Below are positions 1-7,097 of a DNA stretch of 23,500 bases, piece after piece. The stretch is from Deferribacteres bacterium (GTDB taxonomy: Bacteria > Nitrospirota > Thermodesulfovibrionia > UBA6902), in assembly GCA_013152795.1 (NCBI GenBank), contig JAADFS010000275.1, positions 1 through 23,500 of the forward strand, read 5' to 3'. The notes beneath the pieces were generated by a model. It was not told the DNA's origin, searched no databases, and saw only the letters and a list, made by a program, of their open reading frames with translations. A program made the translations under genes and the position numbers. The stretch's first letter is position 1; every line of letters begins with the position of its first letter.

Positions 1-1
1 T

Positions 2-1477
2 TCACGCTGAATAGGCATAGTCGTTGTAGGCCATTAGTGTCAGTATGGTGGATATCCTGACACGCCTGTCAAATATCCTCGGCAGTATCTTAAGAATGAA
101 CTTCGACCTCTGCACGTTGGATGAAAAGAGCAGGCTGCCGAGACGTGCGGCAAACAGGAGGCGGTATTTGAATTTTATGGGGTCTGTCTCATTGGAATGT
201 CTCCAGAAGTCGATGTCCCAGTAGTGCCTCAGCTTTTTATATATGGAATCGAATGAATAAACCGCCCTGATGACCTTTCTGTATCCTTCACGTAACTCCT
301 CCGGTGTCATAAGGGAAGGGGTAAACACGACGTTTTTTGCGTCGTACCTGCTCCAGTCCCTGTGGATGATCCGGCCCTCTTTTTCAAGACGGCTGAACAG
401 CCTGGTGCCCGGAAAGGGCGTGAGAATATTGATCAGGGGCATCAAGAGGCGGGTTTTGTCGATGAAGTCGATAAGCTCGTCGAATGAGGATTGTGTATCA
501 AAATCGTATCCAAGTATGAAAGAGCTGTGGACGAGTATGCCGTGTGATTGTATCCTGTTTATCGCCTCCGCATAGTCATGCCTCTGGTTGACCCCTTTGT
601 CCATGCGGGAGAGGTTGTTTTTTGAGACGGATTCAAATCCGATCAGGATGGCCCCGCAGCCGCTTTCTTTCATCAGCCTGAGAAGTTCATCCTCCCTGGC
701 TATGTTTATTGAAGCCTGACATGACCAGTTGAGTTTGTATTTCTTCAATGCCGAAAAGAGCTCGCGGGCGAATTTCCTGTTTGCAATGATGTTGTCGTCT
801 GCAAAGAAGATGGACTTTTTCTTATACCCCGAGCTTGTGCCTGCGATCTCCTCGATCTCTTTTATGACCTGGCCGACTGTCTTGTTGCGGATTTTCTGCC
901 CGTCATAGGCGTAAACCGAGCAGAATTCACACTTGAACGGGCATCCCTTTGTGGTCTGGACGATATCGGCGAAGTATCTGTCTTTCGAGAGTGATGCCCT
1001 CCCCGGTGTTGGGAATGCGGTTAAGTCCACGGGATTCCCGGCGCTGTAAACCCTTTTCAGTCTGCCCCGCCGGGCATCCTCCAGGAGGGCGGGCCAGACC
1101 TTCTCGGCCTCGCCCTTCAGCACAGCGTCACTGTACCGGAGTGCCTCTTCTGTGCACATGGAGGGATGAATTCCGCCCAGGACGGTCTTTACGCCCCTGC
1201 GCCGGAAGTTTTCCGATATGCTGTACGCCCTGTCTGCAAACATGGTTCTGACGCTGATGCCTGCCAGGTCCGCATCCCAGTCGTAGTCAATATCCTCTAT
1301 GTTTTCATCAAAGACCCTGACCTCGTGTCCGGGAGGTGTCAGTGACACGAGGACGGGTATGGCCAGAAGATACGAGAAATATCTCCTTGAAAACAGGAAC
1401 TTCGAGAAAAATCCGTAATCGTAAAAACTCTTCTCGGTGGCGGAGCTGTTTCTGGGAATCACCAGCGCTATTTTCAT
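2..1477 (-). CDS. B12-binding-domain radical SAM protein
   Basis: Probable cobalamin-binding radical SAM enzyme of about 491 aa. The N-terminal part (residues about 1-140) has the Rossmann-like pattern of B12-binding domains, with GGIHPSM near 101-107. The radical SAM cluster motif CPFKCEFC lies at about 179-186 (Cys179, Cys183, Cys186) and should bind a 4Fe-4S cluster and SAM. A SAM/TIM-barrel region and an Arg-rich C-terminal tail follow. Members of this class do methyl transfers or rearrangements on lipids, tetrapyrroles or natural products; the substrate cannot be read here. A TTG six bases upstream (1483) is in frame, but ATG at 1477 gives the usual MKIALVIPRN start. It begins 7 nt after the hflC stop, so it is probably co-transcribed with hflKC. 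The stop codon TGA lies at 4-2, so the gene is complete. Confidence 0.85.
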   Translation of the reverse strand: MKIALVIPRNSSATEKSFYDYGFFSKFLFSRRYFSYLLAIPVLVSLTPPGHEVRVFDENIEDIDYDWDADLAGISVRTMFADRAYSISENFRRRGVKTVLGGIHPSMCTEEALRYSDAVLKGEAEKVWPALLEDARRGRLKRVYSAGNPVDLTAFPTPGRASLSKDRYFADIVQTTKGCPFKCEFCSVYAYDGQKIRNKTVGQVIKEIEEIAGTSSGYKKKSIFFADDNIIANRKFARELFSALKKYKLNWSCQASINIAREDELLRLMKESGCGAILIGFESVSKNNLSRMDKGVNQRHDYAEAINRIQSHGILVHSSFILGYDFDTQSSFDELIDFIDKTRLLMPLINILTPFPGTRLFSRLEKEGRIIHRDWSRYDAKNVVFTPSLMTPEELREGYRKVIRAVYSFDSIYKKLRHYWDIDFWRHSNETDPIKFKYRLLFAARLGSLLFSSNVQRSKFILKILPRIFDRRVRISTILTLMAYNDYAYSA

Positions 1478-1484
1478 GTACAAC

Positions 1485-2438
1485 CTATTTGCCTGAGCGT
1501 TTCTGCAGGTATTTAAAGAAATCCCCCTTTGTGGACAGGATCAGCCAGTCCTTCTCGGACATAGTCGTAAGATAGGTCTCCATTGTCTTAATGAAACTGT
1601 AGAACTCCCGCGACTCTTTGCTCTGATTGTAGGCAGCGGCATAAATAGCGGTTGCCTTGGCATCGGCCTTGCCGATGATCTCCTGCGCGGTCCTGTATGC
1701 CTCTGACTGTATTTTTTTCAACTCGCGCTCTTTATTGCCCAGTATCTTGGATGCCTCACCCTGTCCCTCGGAGCGGAACTTGTCAGCTATCCTCTTGCGC
1801 TCTGTTATCATGCGTTCGAATATCTTCTTCTGAACCTCCTCCACGTAATTGATCCGCTTGAGCCTCAGGTCCAACAGCTCGATACCGAGTTCGAGTGTAC
1901 GCGGGGCCGCGGCTTCAATAATTGACCGTGTTATTTTCTCGCGGCCGACCTTGATCTTGGCCAGGCTCCCCGGCACCTCACCGACGGCCAGGGCCTCGCT
2001 GCTCTGGTATTCCCTGTTGGTGGAACGGACTATCTCCACCAGCAGGTTCTTGGCGATCGCATTCCGGGTCTCGCCGTCCAGGATGTCATCCAGCCTGGAC
2101 TGGGCGCGGCGCTCGTTCTGCACCCTCTGAAAGAACAGGAGGGGGTCCTTTATCCGCCAGCGGGCATATGTGTCCACCCAGATGAATCTCTTGTCCTTTG
2201 TGGGAATCTGATTGGGGTCGCCGTCCCACGCGAGAAAGCGCTTGTCAAAAAAATTGGCCTGCTGTATAAACGGCAGCTTGAAGTGAATGCCCGGTGTTAC
2301 AATCGGCTTGCCCACGGGTTTGCCGAACTGGGTGATGATAACCTGCTCCGTCTCCTGTACGATAAAGGCGGAAGACGCGACGACAATCACAATGAGCAGG
2401 ATGATAATGGCGATTATTACAGGTTTCTGGTTCTTCAT
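1485..2438 (-). CDS. hflC: HflC, membrane protease modulator (SPFH/band 7)
   Basis: HflC, 317 aa, partner of HflK. Known role of the family: the HflK-HflC complex sits in the inner membrane, faces the periplasm and restrains the AAA protease FtsH. One N-terminal membrane segment lies at about 7-27. It is followed by the band 7 domain with TPGIHFKLPFIQ and KRFIWVDTYARWRI, and then a long Glu/Lys/Ala-rich coiled-coil region (about 210-275) ending in the typical YxFIKTMETY stretch. The ATG overlaps the hflK TGA (ATGA), and a strong GGAGGT ribosome site lies 5 nt upstream inside the last hflK codons. This points to translational coupling. Confidence 0.95.
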   Translation of the reverse strand: MKNQKPVIIAIIILLIVIVVASSAFIVQETEQVIITQFGKPVGKPIVTPGIHFKLPFIQQANFFDKRFLAWDGDPNQIPTKDKRFIWVDTYARWRIKDPLLFFQRVQNERRAQSRLDDILDGETRNAIAKNLLVEIVRSTNREYQSSEALAVGEVPGSLAKIKVGREKITRSIIEAAAPRTLELGIELLDLRLKRINYVEEVQKKIFERMITERKRIADKFRSEGQGEASKILGNKERELKKIQSEAYRTAQEIIGKADAKATAIYAAAYNQSKESREFYSFIKTMETYLTTMSEKDWLILSTKGDFFKYLQKRSGK

Positions 2439-3415
2439 TTTTTACCTCCACTGTCAAGCTGGAATAACGGCAGGATGCCCGTGGCTTTCTCGTCGGTTAT
2501 CAGCTTTCTTCCGACCTGTTGCATGACCTTGTTCATTGTCTCCAGGTAGATGCGCTGCAGCGTGACCTCCTTGGCCTTCATATATTCCTTGAAGATTGAG
2601 TTGAACTTATCCGCCTCGCCGCGTGCATTGTTGATCCTCTCCAGAGCATATCCCTTGGCTTCTTCTATGGTCCTCTCCGCCTCGCCCCGGGCCTTGGGGA
2701 TTACCTTGTTGTACTCCGACAGGGCCTGGTTGATCAGTTTCTCACGCTCCTGCTGCGCCTCGTTGACCTCGTTAAAGGCTGGCTTCACAGGCTCGGGGGG
2801 ATTGACATCCTGCAGCACCACCTGGTCCACCTTTATCCCGAGTTCATACTGGTCGCATAACTCCTGGAGTTTTACCGCCACTGTGCTGGCGACTTCCTGG
2901 CGGCCCACGGTCAGCACCTCGTCAACCGTCCGGTCTCCCACTACGGCGCGCATGACCGCTTCGTTGATATCACGGAAGGTCTGTTTGGGATTTATCACGC
3001 GGAACAGGTACTTGTAAGGATCATCAATACGGTACTGCACGATCCATTCCACTTCCGCCGCATTAAGGTCGCCTGTCAGCATCAATGACTCCTCCTGGTA
3101 TTTTGTTGTGGAGTACTGTGTCCTTACCCCCGGCGCGGAGGTCCTGAATCCGAATTCAAGCTTCTGCTGTCTCTCGACCGGTACCTTGTAGACCTGTTCT
3201 ATTCCGAACGGCATCTTGAAATTCAGACCCGGATTGGCCGTGCGCGTATACTTTCCGAACCGCAGCACGACACCGACTTCTTCCGGTTCTATCGTGAACC
3301 AGGAAGAATAGACAAGCCCCACGGCAAAGATTACCGCCGCCGCCACTGCTATCGCTTTCATATTGATGTTGGGCATTTTGAAATCTTTAAAATCAAATGG
3401 CTCTCTCTCGTCCAT
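2435..3415 (-). CDS. hflK: HflK, membrane protease modulator (SPFH/band 7)
   Basis: HflK, 326 aa, first gene of the hflK-hflC operon. A short hydrophilic N-terminus (1-19) precedes one membrane segment (about 20-40). The band 7 domain starts with EPEEVGVVLRFGKY and contains NPGLNFKMPFGIEQV. The motif DVNPPEPVKPAFNEVNEAQQ (about 204-223) is characteristic of HflK, and a coiled coil follows. The N-terminus is short compared with enterobacterial HflK, which carries a Gly/Pro-rich leader. The ribosome site AAGGAGGTGA just before the ATG is close to a full anti-SD complement. A candidate promoter and an inverted repeat lie upstream (see separate entries). Confidence 0.95.
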   Translation of the reverse strand: MDEREPFDFKDFKMPNINMKAIAVAAAVIFAVGLVYSSWFTIEPEEVGVVLRFGKYTRTANPGLNFKMPFGIEQVYKVPVERQQKLEFGFRTSAPGVRTQYSTTKYQEESLMLTGDLNAAEVEWIVQYRIDDPYKYLFRVINPKQTFRDINEAVMRAVVGDRTVDEVLTVGRQEVASTVAVKLQELCDQYELGIKVDQVVLQDVNPPEPVKPAFNEVNEAQQEREKLINQALSEYNKVIPKARGEAERTIEEAKGYALERINNARGEADKFNSIFKEYMKAKEVTLQRIYLETMNKVMQQVGRKLITDEKATGILPLFQLDSGGKK

Positions 3416-3444
3416 AAAATCACCTCCTTGTTTAGATAACTGAA

Positions 3445-3473
3445 ATAGTAATCCAAACTCATATAAATTACAA
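3445..3473 (-). promoter_or_regulatory. Candidate sigma70 promoter of hflK-hflC
   Basis: On the minus strand a -35-like TTGTAA (3473-3468) and a -10-like TACTAT (3450-3445) are separated by 17 bp. The predicted start lies near 3438, about 20 nt upstream of the hflK ATG. It was found by eye and matches the consensus only partly. Confidence 0.4.
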
Positions 3474-3505
3474 CCGGCTGTTTTGACGGCCGCTGCTCAG
3501 CCGGT
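3473..3505. promoter_or_regulatory. Inverted repeat next to the hflK promoter
   Basis: Perfect 8-bp arms, ACCGGCTG (3473-3480) and CAGCCGGT (3498-3505), flank 17 nt. The inner arm touches the candidate -35 of hflK. It could be an operator or the stem of an RNA hairpin; it has no T-run after it on the minus strand. Confidence 0.35.
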
Positions 3506-3557
3506 AAAAAGGTATCAGTGCCGGGCATGGTTTCATGGTCCGCCGGCAGTGTTTTCC

Positions 3558-3617
3558 TTAACGTTGCATAAACCAGGGCAGGAGAGCCTGCCGTAAAACC
3601 TTTATAAAGCGATGGGA
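3558..3617 (+). repeat. Dispersed hairpin repeat, copy R1
   Basis: Near-complete copy. It has TTAACGTTGCATAAA, then the hairpin GGCAGG-AGAG-CCTGCC (3578-3593), then a tail matching GTAAAACCTTTATAAAGCGA. Together with R3 at 12317 it defines the family: the two are almost identical over about 60 nt, except for a small change in the 5' block and the spacer before the hairpin. It lies downstream of the GT2 gene and upstream of hflK, both on the other strand. Confidence 0.85.
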
Positions 3618-3626
3618 TGATTGCAG

Positions 3627-3656
3627 AGGGTGCAGGGTGCAGTTGTCAGGGTGCAG
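3627..3656 (+). repeat. Three short direct repeats (AGGGTGCAG)
   Basis: AGGGTGCAG occurs at 3627-3635, 3634-3642 and 3648-3656. The first two overlap by two bases. They directly follow repeat R1 and precede the G-rich hairpin. Confidence 0.7.
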
Positions 3657-3667
3657 AAAGAAACAAG

Positions 3668-3700
3668 TCCCCCTTCCCCGTGGGAGGGGATGAGGGGGAG
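3668..3700. repeat. C-rich/G-rich imperfect hairpin
   Basis: A C-rich arm (CCCCCTTCCCC, 3669-3679) is followed after GTG by G-rich tracts (GGGAGGGG, AGGGGG). The arms can pair imperfectly, and the plus strand has several G-tracts close together. This type of intergenic C/G repeat is common in environmental genomes; its function is unknown. Confidence 0.5.
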
Positions 3701-3738
3701 TTGGATAGGTGTGCTGGATGAGGTAGGGAGGTGGAGTA

Positions 3739-4653
3739 TTACAGGAATTTATCCTTGACAATGAACAGGGGCTTTTTCCTTATTTCGTCATATATTCTTA
3801 TTATGTACTCCCCGATTATGCCGATCGCTATAAGCAGAATCCCGTTAAAGAAGAACATGACAAGTATCAGCGTGGTAAAGCCCTGGGGGACGCCCCCTAT
3901 AAAAAATTTTTTTGTCAGGATGTATATCGTGTAGCTTACTGAAAAAACCAGCACCAGCAGCCCTAGCCTTGCAAGTATCTTTATCGGGAAGTTGCTGAAG
4001 CTGAACAGCCCGTTGTAGGCAAGCAGAAATAGTTTTTTGAAGGTATACTTTGGTGTCCCCGAAACCCTTGCATTTCTTTCATACTCGATGCCTGTCTGTT
4101 TAAACCCCACCCAGGCCCTTGTCCCTCTCAGAAAGAGGCTGTGTTCCTGGGTCTGGAGTATGACATCAAGGACCCTTCGTGTAATCATCGAAAAATCACC
4201 GCTGTCAAACGGTATATGTACATTTGATATGGAGCCCAGCAGCCTGTAGAAGCCCCAGTACAGCAGCTTCTTCAGAAGGCCTTCTTTCCTTTTTTCGCGG
4301 ATGCCGTATACCACATCGTAGCCTTCCTTTATCTTGTCGTAGAATTTCACCAGCATCTCCGGCGGGTCCTGCAGGTCTCCGTCAAGCATTGCAATGTAAT
4401 CTCCGCGTGCATGTGAAAGACCCGCCAGCAGCGCCGCCTGATGGCCGAAATTTCTCGACAGTGAGATAACCTTAAACCTTTTATCCCTTTCATGATACGA
4501 GATAAGCCTCTCAAGGGTGCGGTCGGTGCTTCCGTCATCGACACAGATGATTTCAAAATCGCCGAAATGTTTTTCCAGTATCCCGGTGCACCTTTCGTAA
4601 AGCGCCGGTATTATTTCTTCTTCATTGTACACAGGAATGACAAGTGATATCAT
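3739..4653 (-). CDS. GT2 polyprenyl-phosphate glycosyltransferase with C-terminal membrane pair
   Basis: GT-A fold family 2 glycosyltransferase, 304 aa, of the DPM1/GtrB/ArnC type. These enzymes move a sugar from a nucleotide donor to undecaprenyl phosphate on the cytoplasmic face of the inner membrane. The N-terminal motif SLVIPVYNEEE starts at residue 3, the donor-site VDDGSTD is at 38-44 and the metal-binding DGDLQDPP at 91-98. Two membrane helices lie near 233-252 and 260-285, followed by the basic tail KKPLFIVKDKF typical of the GtrB/ArnC subgroup. The product could supply a lipid-linked sugar to the GT-C enzyme encoded upstream (4742-6562, same strand), although an apparent promoter lies between the two genes. 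The donor sugar cannot be told from sequence. Confidence 0.92.
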   Translation of the reverse strand: MISLVIPVYNEEEIIPALYERCTGILEKHFGDFEIICVDDGSTDRTLERLISYHERDKRFKVISLSRNFGHQAALLAGLSHARGDYIAMLDGDLQDPPEMLVKFYDKIKEGYDVVYGIREKRKEGLLKKLLYWGFYRLLGSISNVHIPFDSGDFSMITRRVLDVILQTQEHSLFLRGTRAWVGFKQTGIEYERNARVSGTPKYTFKKLFLLAYNGLFSFSNFPIKILARLGLLVLVFSVSYTIYILTKKFFIGGVPQGFTTLILVMFFFNGILLIAIGIIGEYIIRIYDEIRKKPLFIVKDKFL

Positions 4654-4691
4654 GCCGTCTGAAACCCGCTTTTTTGTGGTTTTAACATCTG

Positions 4692-4721
4692 ATTATAATA
4701 AACGCTCGTGCAAAAGTCTAA
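4692..4721 (-). promoter_or_regulatory. Candidate sigma70 promoter of the GT2 gene at 3739-4653
   Basis: Minus-strand TTAGAC (4721-4716) and a perfect TATAAT (4697-4692) are separated by 18 bp. They lie in the 88-nt gap between the GT-C gene stop and the GT2 start. The predicted start near 4685 gives a leader of about 30 nt, and the ATG has only a weak ribosome site. Confidence 0.5.
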
Positions 4722-4741
4722 AACGTGCTGTTTCACGCCTG

Positions 4742-6562
4742 TTATGGACTGCCGGAAGGGGCGGCCGGTGACCGCTCATCAGACATGTCTATCTCATACA
4801 GACTCACAACCTTGTACCGCCGGAGCAGTTTCGGTACAGTGTTTTTTGTAAGCTTTATCCCGCGCTTATCCAGACGTTCCTTTAATGTATCTGTTTTTTC
4901 ATTGATTATCACCAGGATGCGTTTGCTGGAGTTCGGGTCCGCAATCAGGTATCTTATGGGAATGTCATACAGTTTAAAATAATATATCATGGAAGGGTCG
5001 GGATCCTCATTGCCGGCAAAATCCACAACCCTGTCACCGGGTTTGAGATAATCCTTCAGAAAAACAGTTATTGTCTCGTTGTCCATTGCCTTGCCTAAGT
5101 AATAGTGAGGGGTGACAACATTCCAGATCAACCAAGCTGAAAGTACGACAACCAGGAAGGGAAATATAACAACGTGATAATCGGATTTTTTCAGTTTAAT
5201 ACGATTCAGAAGAAAGACCACTCCTGCAGACGCGGTTCCTATGTATACAGGAAGCAAAAAAAGCCACACCCGGTTATAAGGCACTACACGCTGCGCTGCC
5301 ACAACAGGCAGGCACCACACGACTGTTGCCACGGCTATGGGCACACGGTAAATACTCAATTGTCTGTGGAACACCAGCGAGGCAATAAACCCCGCTGCCA
5401 GAACAATGCTTGCTGCAGAAGGCATATGCATATTCCATTGATTCCACAATAAGACGAGGGAGGCCGGGAATTCGGCGGCAAAATAAGACCACGACCTCGC
5501 CGTCACCCATCGGTTGGCTATAACGGATTTAATGCCGGACACCGCAAAAACCGGCGTATAAAGGATTAGTGTTAAAACAGACGTGACGATTACGTATATA
5601 AACAGGTTCTTCAGTAAATCCCTGCGCCCGATATTTGTTTTTTCAAATACAATCGAGAGCAACAGCCATATTACTACGGTTCCAAAAGGGTACAGCATAA
5701 TCGGGATTGTATAGAAACCTATTGCGGATAATACGGCAAAGAGGAGCCATGCGGCATGGTTTTTATTCTGTCTGATATATGGTGCAAGGGCAAGGATGGA
5801 CAGGAAGATCAGGCATATCATGGTATATCCCCGGGCCGTGGTTGAATACCCGATAAGCACTCTTAAAGAGGCAAGGACCCCTGCGGTCAGCAGTGCCGCG
5901 TGTTTATTGTAGAAGATACGTATCACAAAATAGGATGCCGGAACCACAAGGATCCCCGCAATCAGTGCAGGCAGACGCACCACCCACGGATGGTTGCCGA
6001 AAAGTAGATATGCGATGTGAACTAAGAATGTATGGAAAAGGTGGTTGTTGGGGGCGGAATAATTTGTCAGACCTATAAACAGGGGCTTTGATGCATAGGC
6101 ATAAAAAGTAGCCGCTTCATCAGGAGTCATTGGCTGGACTGACAGGAAAAAAATTCTAACCGCGGCGGCTGCCACCACTATTATTAAAAAAGCGGCGATA
6201 TGTTTTTTATCTTCTCCTGCGGCTGCCTCCCTGAAATGCAATATAACGTCCTTCAGAAAAGATACCATAGAGTCCGCGAGGTCTGAAACATACCGCCGTA
6301 CTCTCAGCCTTCCCGAGTAGAGCAGTCCGGCTGTAATGAACAGCACAATTGCAATGATCCTCAGATTGAAGGCTATTTTTTTGAAAAGCTGGGGGGTGAA
6401 CTGGTCGGCCCTTCCATATAAGGCATAAGAATCTATTTTCAGTTTCAGGGGTTCAAAGGGCAGATATGAAACGCCGGTCAGCACAGCCCCCGCCGCCATA
6501 AGGAGGACGAGGGTCAACAATAAACATATATTAAAAATCTTGTGGTTATCGTTCAATGTCAT
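4742..6562 (-). CDS. GT-C membrane glycosyltransferase (GT39/ArnT-like)
   Basis: Polytopic membrane protein, 606 aa, with the features of GT39/ArnT-type glycosyltransferases, which use polyprenyl-phosphate sugars on the outer side of the inner membrane. The diagnostic acidic motif MTPDEAATFYAYA is at about 145-157, right after a membrane segment (about 122-142); YSAPNNHLFHT follows at 168-178. About ten hydrophobic helices extend to around residue 490. A soluble C-terminal domain (about 500-606) is probably periplasmic. An extra N-terminal part of about 120 residues with two membrane segments (about 11-32 and 66-84) precedes the usual core. The start is supported by GGAGGG 4 nt upstream. The acceptor is unknown and could be lipid A, a polysaccharide or a protein. 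Confidence 0.8.
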   Translation of the reverse strand: MTLNDNHKIFNICLLLTLVLLMAAGAVLTGVSYLPFEPLKLKIDSYALYGRADQFTPQLFKKIAFNLRIIAIVLFITAGLLYSGRLRVRRYVSDLADSMVSFLKDVILHFREAAAGEDKKHIAAFLIIVVAAAAVRIFFLSVQPMTPDEAATFYAYASKPLFIGLTNYSAPNNHLFHTFLVHIAYLLFGNHPWVVRLPALIAGILVVPASYFVIRIFYNKHAALLTAGVLASLRVLIGYSTTARGYTMICLIFLSILALAPYIRQNKNHAAWLLFAVLSAIGFYTIPIMLYPFGTVVIWLLLSIVFEKTNIGRRDLLKNLFIYVIVTSVLTLILYTPVFAVSGIKSVIANRWVTARSWSYFAAEFPASLVLLWNQWNMHMPSAASIVLAAGFIASLVFHRQLSIYRVPIAVATVVWCLPVVAAQRVVPYNRVWLFLLPVYIGTASAGVVFLLNRIKLKKSDYHVVIFPFLVVVLSAWLIWNVVTPHYYLGKAMDNETITVFLKDYLKPGDRVVDFAGNEDPDPSMIYYFKLYDIPIRYLIADPNSSKRILVIINEKTDTLKERLDKRGIKLTKNTVPKLLRRYKVVSLYEIDMSDERSPAAPSGSP

Positions 6563-6640
6563 GCCCTCCTCATTTTGACGGGGGTATTAAGAAATCTGCA
6601 GCCAATGTTATAATTCGGCCCTTTGCGTAAGGGGGGAAGT

Positions 6641-6664
6641 TTAATGTTTTATATACAACATTAA
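6641..6664. repeat. Inverted repeat at the 3' end of the DUF6788-like gene
   Basis: Perfect 8-bp arms, TTAATGTT (6641-6648) and AACATTAA (6657-6664), enclose 8 nt. Read on the minus strand, the DUF6788 stop codon is followed at once by ACCTTAATGTTGTATA. This matches 15 of 16 positions with the start of repeat R5 (ACCTTAATGTTGCATA). It may be a degenerate relative of the dispersed repeat, or a terminator-like dyad without a T-run. Confidence 0.55.
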
Positions 6665-6667
6665 GGT

Positions 6668-7048
6668 CTATTCATATTTTCTGGTTTTTAATTTTACCAC
6701 AGACTTTATTATTTCTTTTTCTTCTTCATTGAGTTTGACAAGATCGCGCATTGCTTGCCTGTGCTTCTTGTAATTGTCGGACAGCTTTTTTACCCATCTC
6801 CTGTCGGCAACGCGGATAATTTTGTTTTTCAGTTTCCCGTTGTCCCACCAGGAGAGTCTTGTAACAGGATGAATGGGCTTATTTTCACAGTGGCAGCCCG
6901 AGCGGCCGCACCGGACCCTTACATCTATAAAACTTCCTTCAATAACCTCGCAGTCACTGAGCAGGAGTTTTATGAGACCTTTCCGCTGTCTTTCGATTTC
7001 AAGGATTTTTTCTTTCTGGCTGGTTAGTTTGCTTGTTGACTTTTGCAT
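6668..7048 (-). CDS. DUF6788-like small protein
   Basis: 126 aa, soluble and strongly basic. A helical N-terminal part rich in Lys/Glu (1-30) is followed by a compact Cys motif, RCGRSGCHC (Cys47, Cys52, Cys54), and KPIHPVTRLSWWDNGK. This pattern is what I recall of DUF6788 (a Cys cluster, then a short beta hairpin, then a helical tail). The helical tail (83-126) is charged. The function is unknown. My recollection is that relatives often lie near transposases, but no transposase is present here, so this may be an orphan remnant or an independent gene. It is more AT-rich than its neighbours. It is divergent from the FAD oxidase gene, and the ribosome site is weak. Confidence 0.7.
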   Translation of the reverse strand: MQKSTSKLTSQKEKILEIERQRKGLIKLLLSDCEVIEGSFIDVRVRCGRSGCHCENKPIHPVTRLSWWDNGKLKNKIIRVADRRWVKKLSDNYKKHRQAMRDLVKLNEEEKEIIKSVVKLKTRKYE

Positions 7049-7058
7049 ATCTTATAAT
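7029..7058 (+). promoter_or_regulatory. Candidate promoter of the FAD oxidase gene
   Basis: TTGCTT (7029-7034) and a perfect TATAAT (7053-7058) are separated by 18 bp. The start would fall near 7065 with a leader of about 30 nt. It overlaps the first codons of the divergent gene, so the two promoters face away from each other within about 70 bp. Confidence 0.4.
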
Positions 7059-7067
7059 CTATATTAA

Positions 7068-7097
7068 AATATAAAATATAAGTATAAAATTTGTCAA
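7068..7097 (-). promoter_or_regulatory. Candidate promoter of the DUF6788-like gene
   Basis: Minus-strand TTGACA (7097-7092, perfect -35) and TATATT (7073-7068) are 18 bp apart in a very AT-rich stretch. The predicted start is near 7061, about 12 nt before the ATG at 7048. The -35 overlaps the start codon region of the divergent FAD oxidase gene. Confidence 0.45.

Larger units (their letters stand above)
3416..3738. other. Repeat-rich intergenic region without a gene
   Basis: 323 nt between hflK and the GT2 gene. It holds the hflK promoter and inverted repeat, one copy of the dispersed hairpin repeat (3558-3617), three direct copies of AGGGTGCAG (3627-3635, 3634-3642, 3648-3656) and a C-run/G-run imperfect hairpin (about 3668-3700). 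The small reading frames here are low-complexity, and I see no real coding region. Confidence 0.7.

Noticed and set aside
4722..4741. Terminator after the 606-aa GT-C gene (CGTG-loop-CACG followed by TTTT)
   Set aside because: The stem is only 4 bp and overlaps the next promoter; too weak to call.
7036..7058. TTGACT and TATAAT pair upstream of the FAD oxidase gene
   Set aside because: The spacer is only 11 bp, too short for sigma70; TTGCTT with an 18-bp spacer to the same -10 was preferred.
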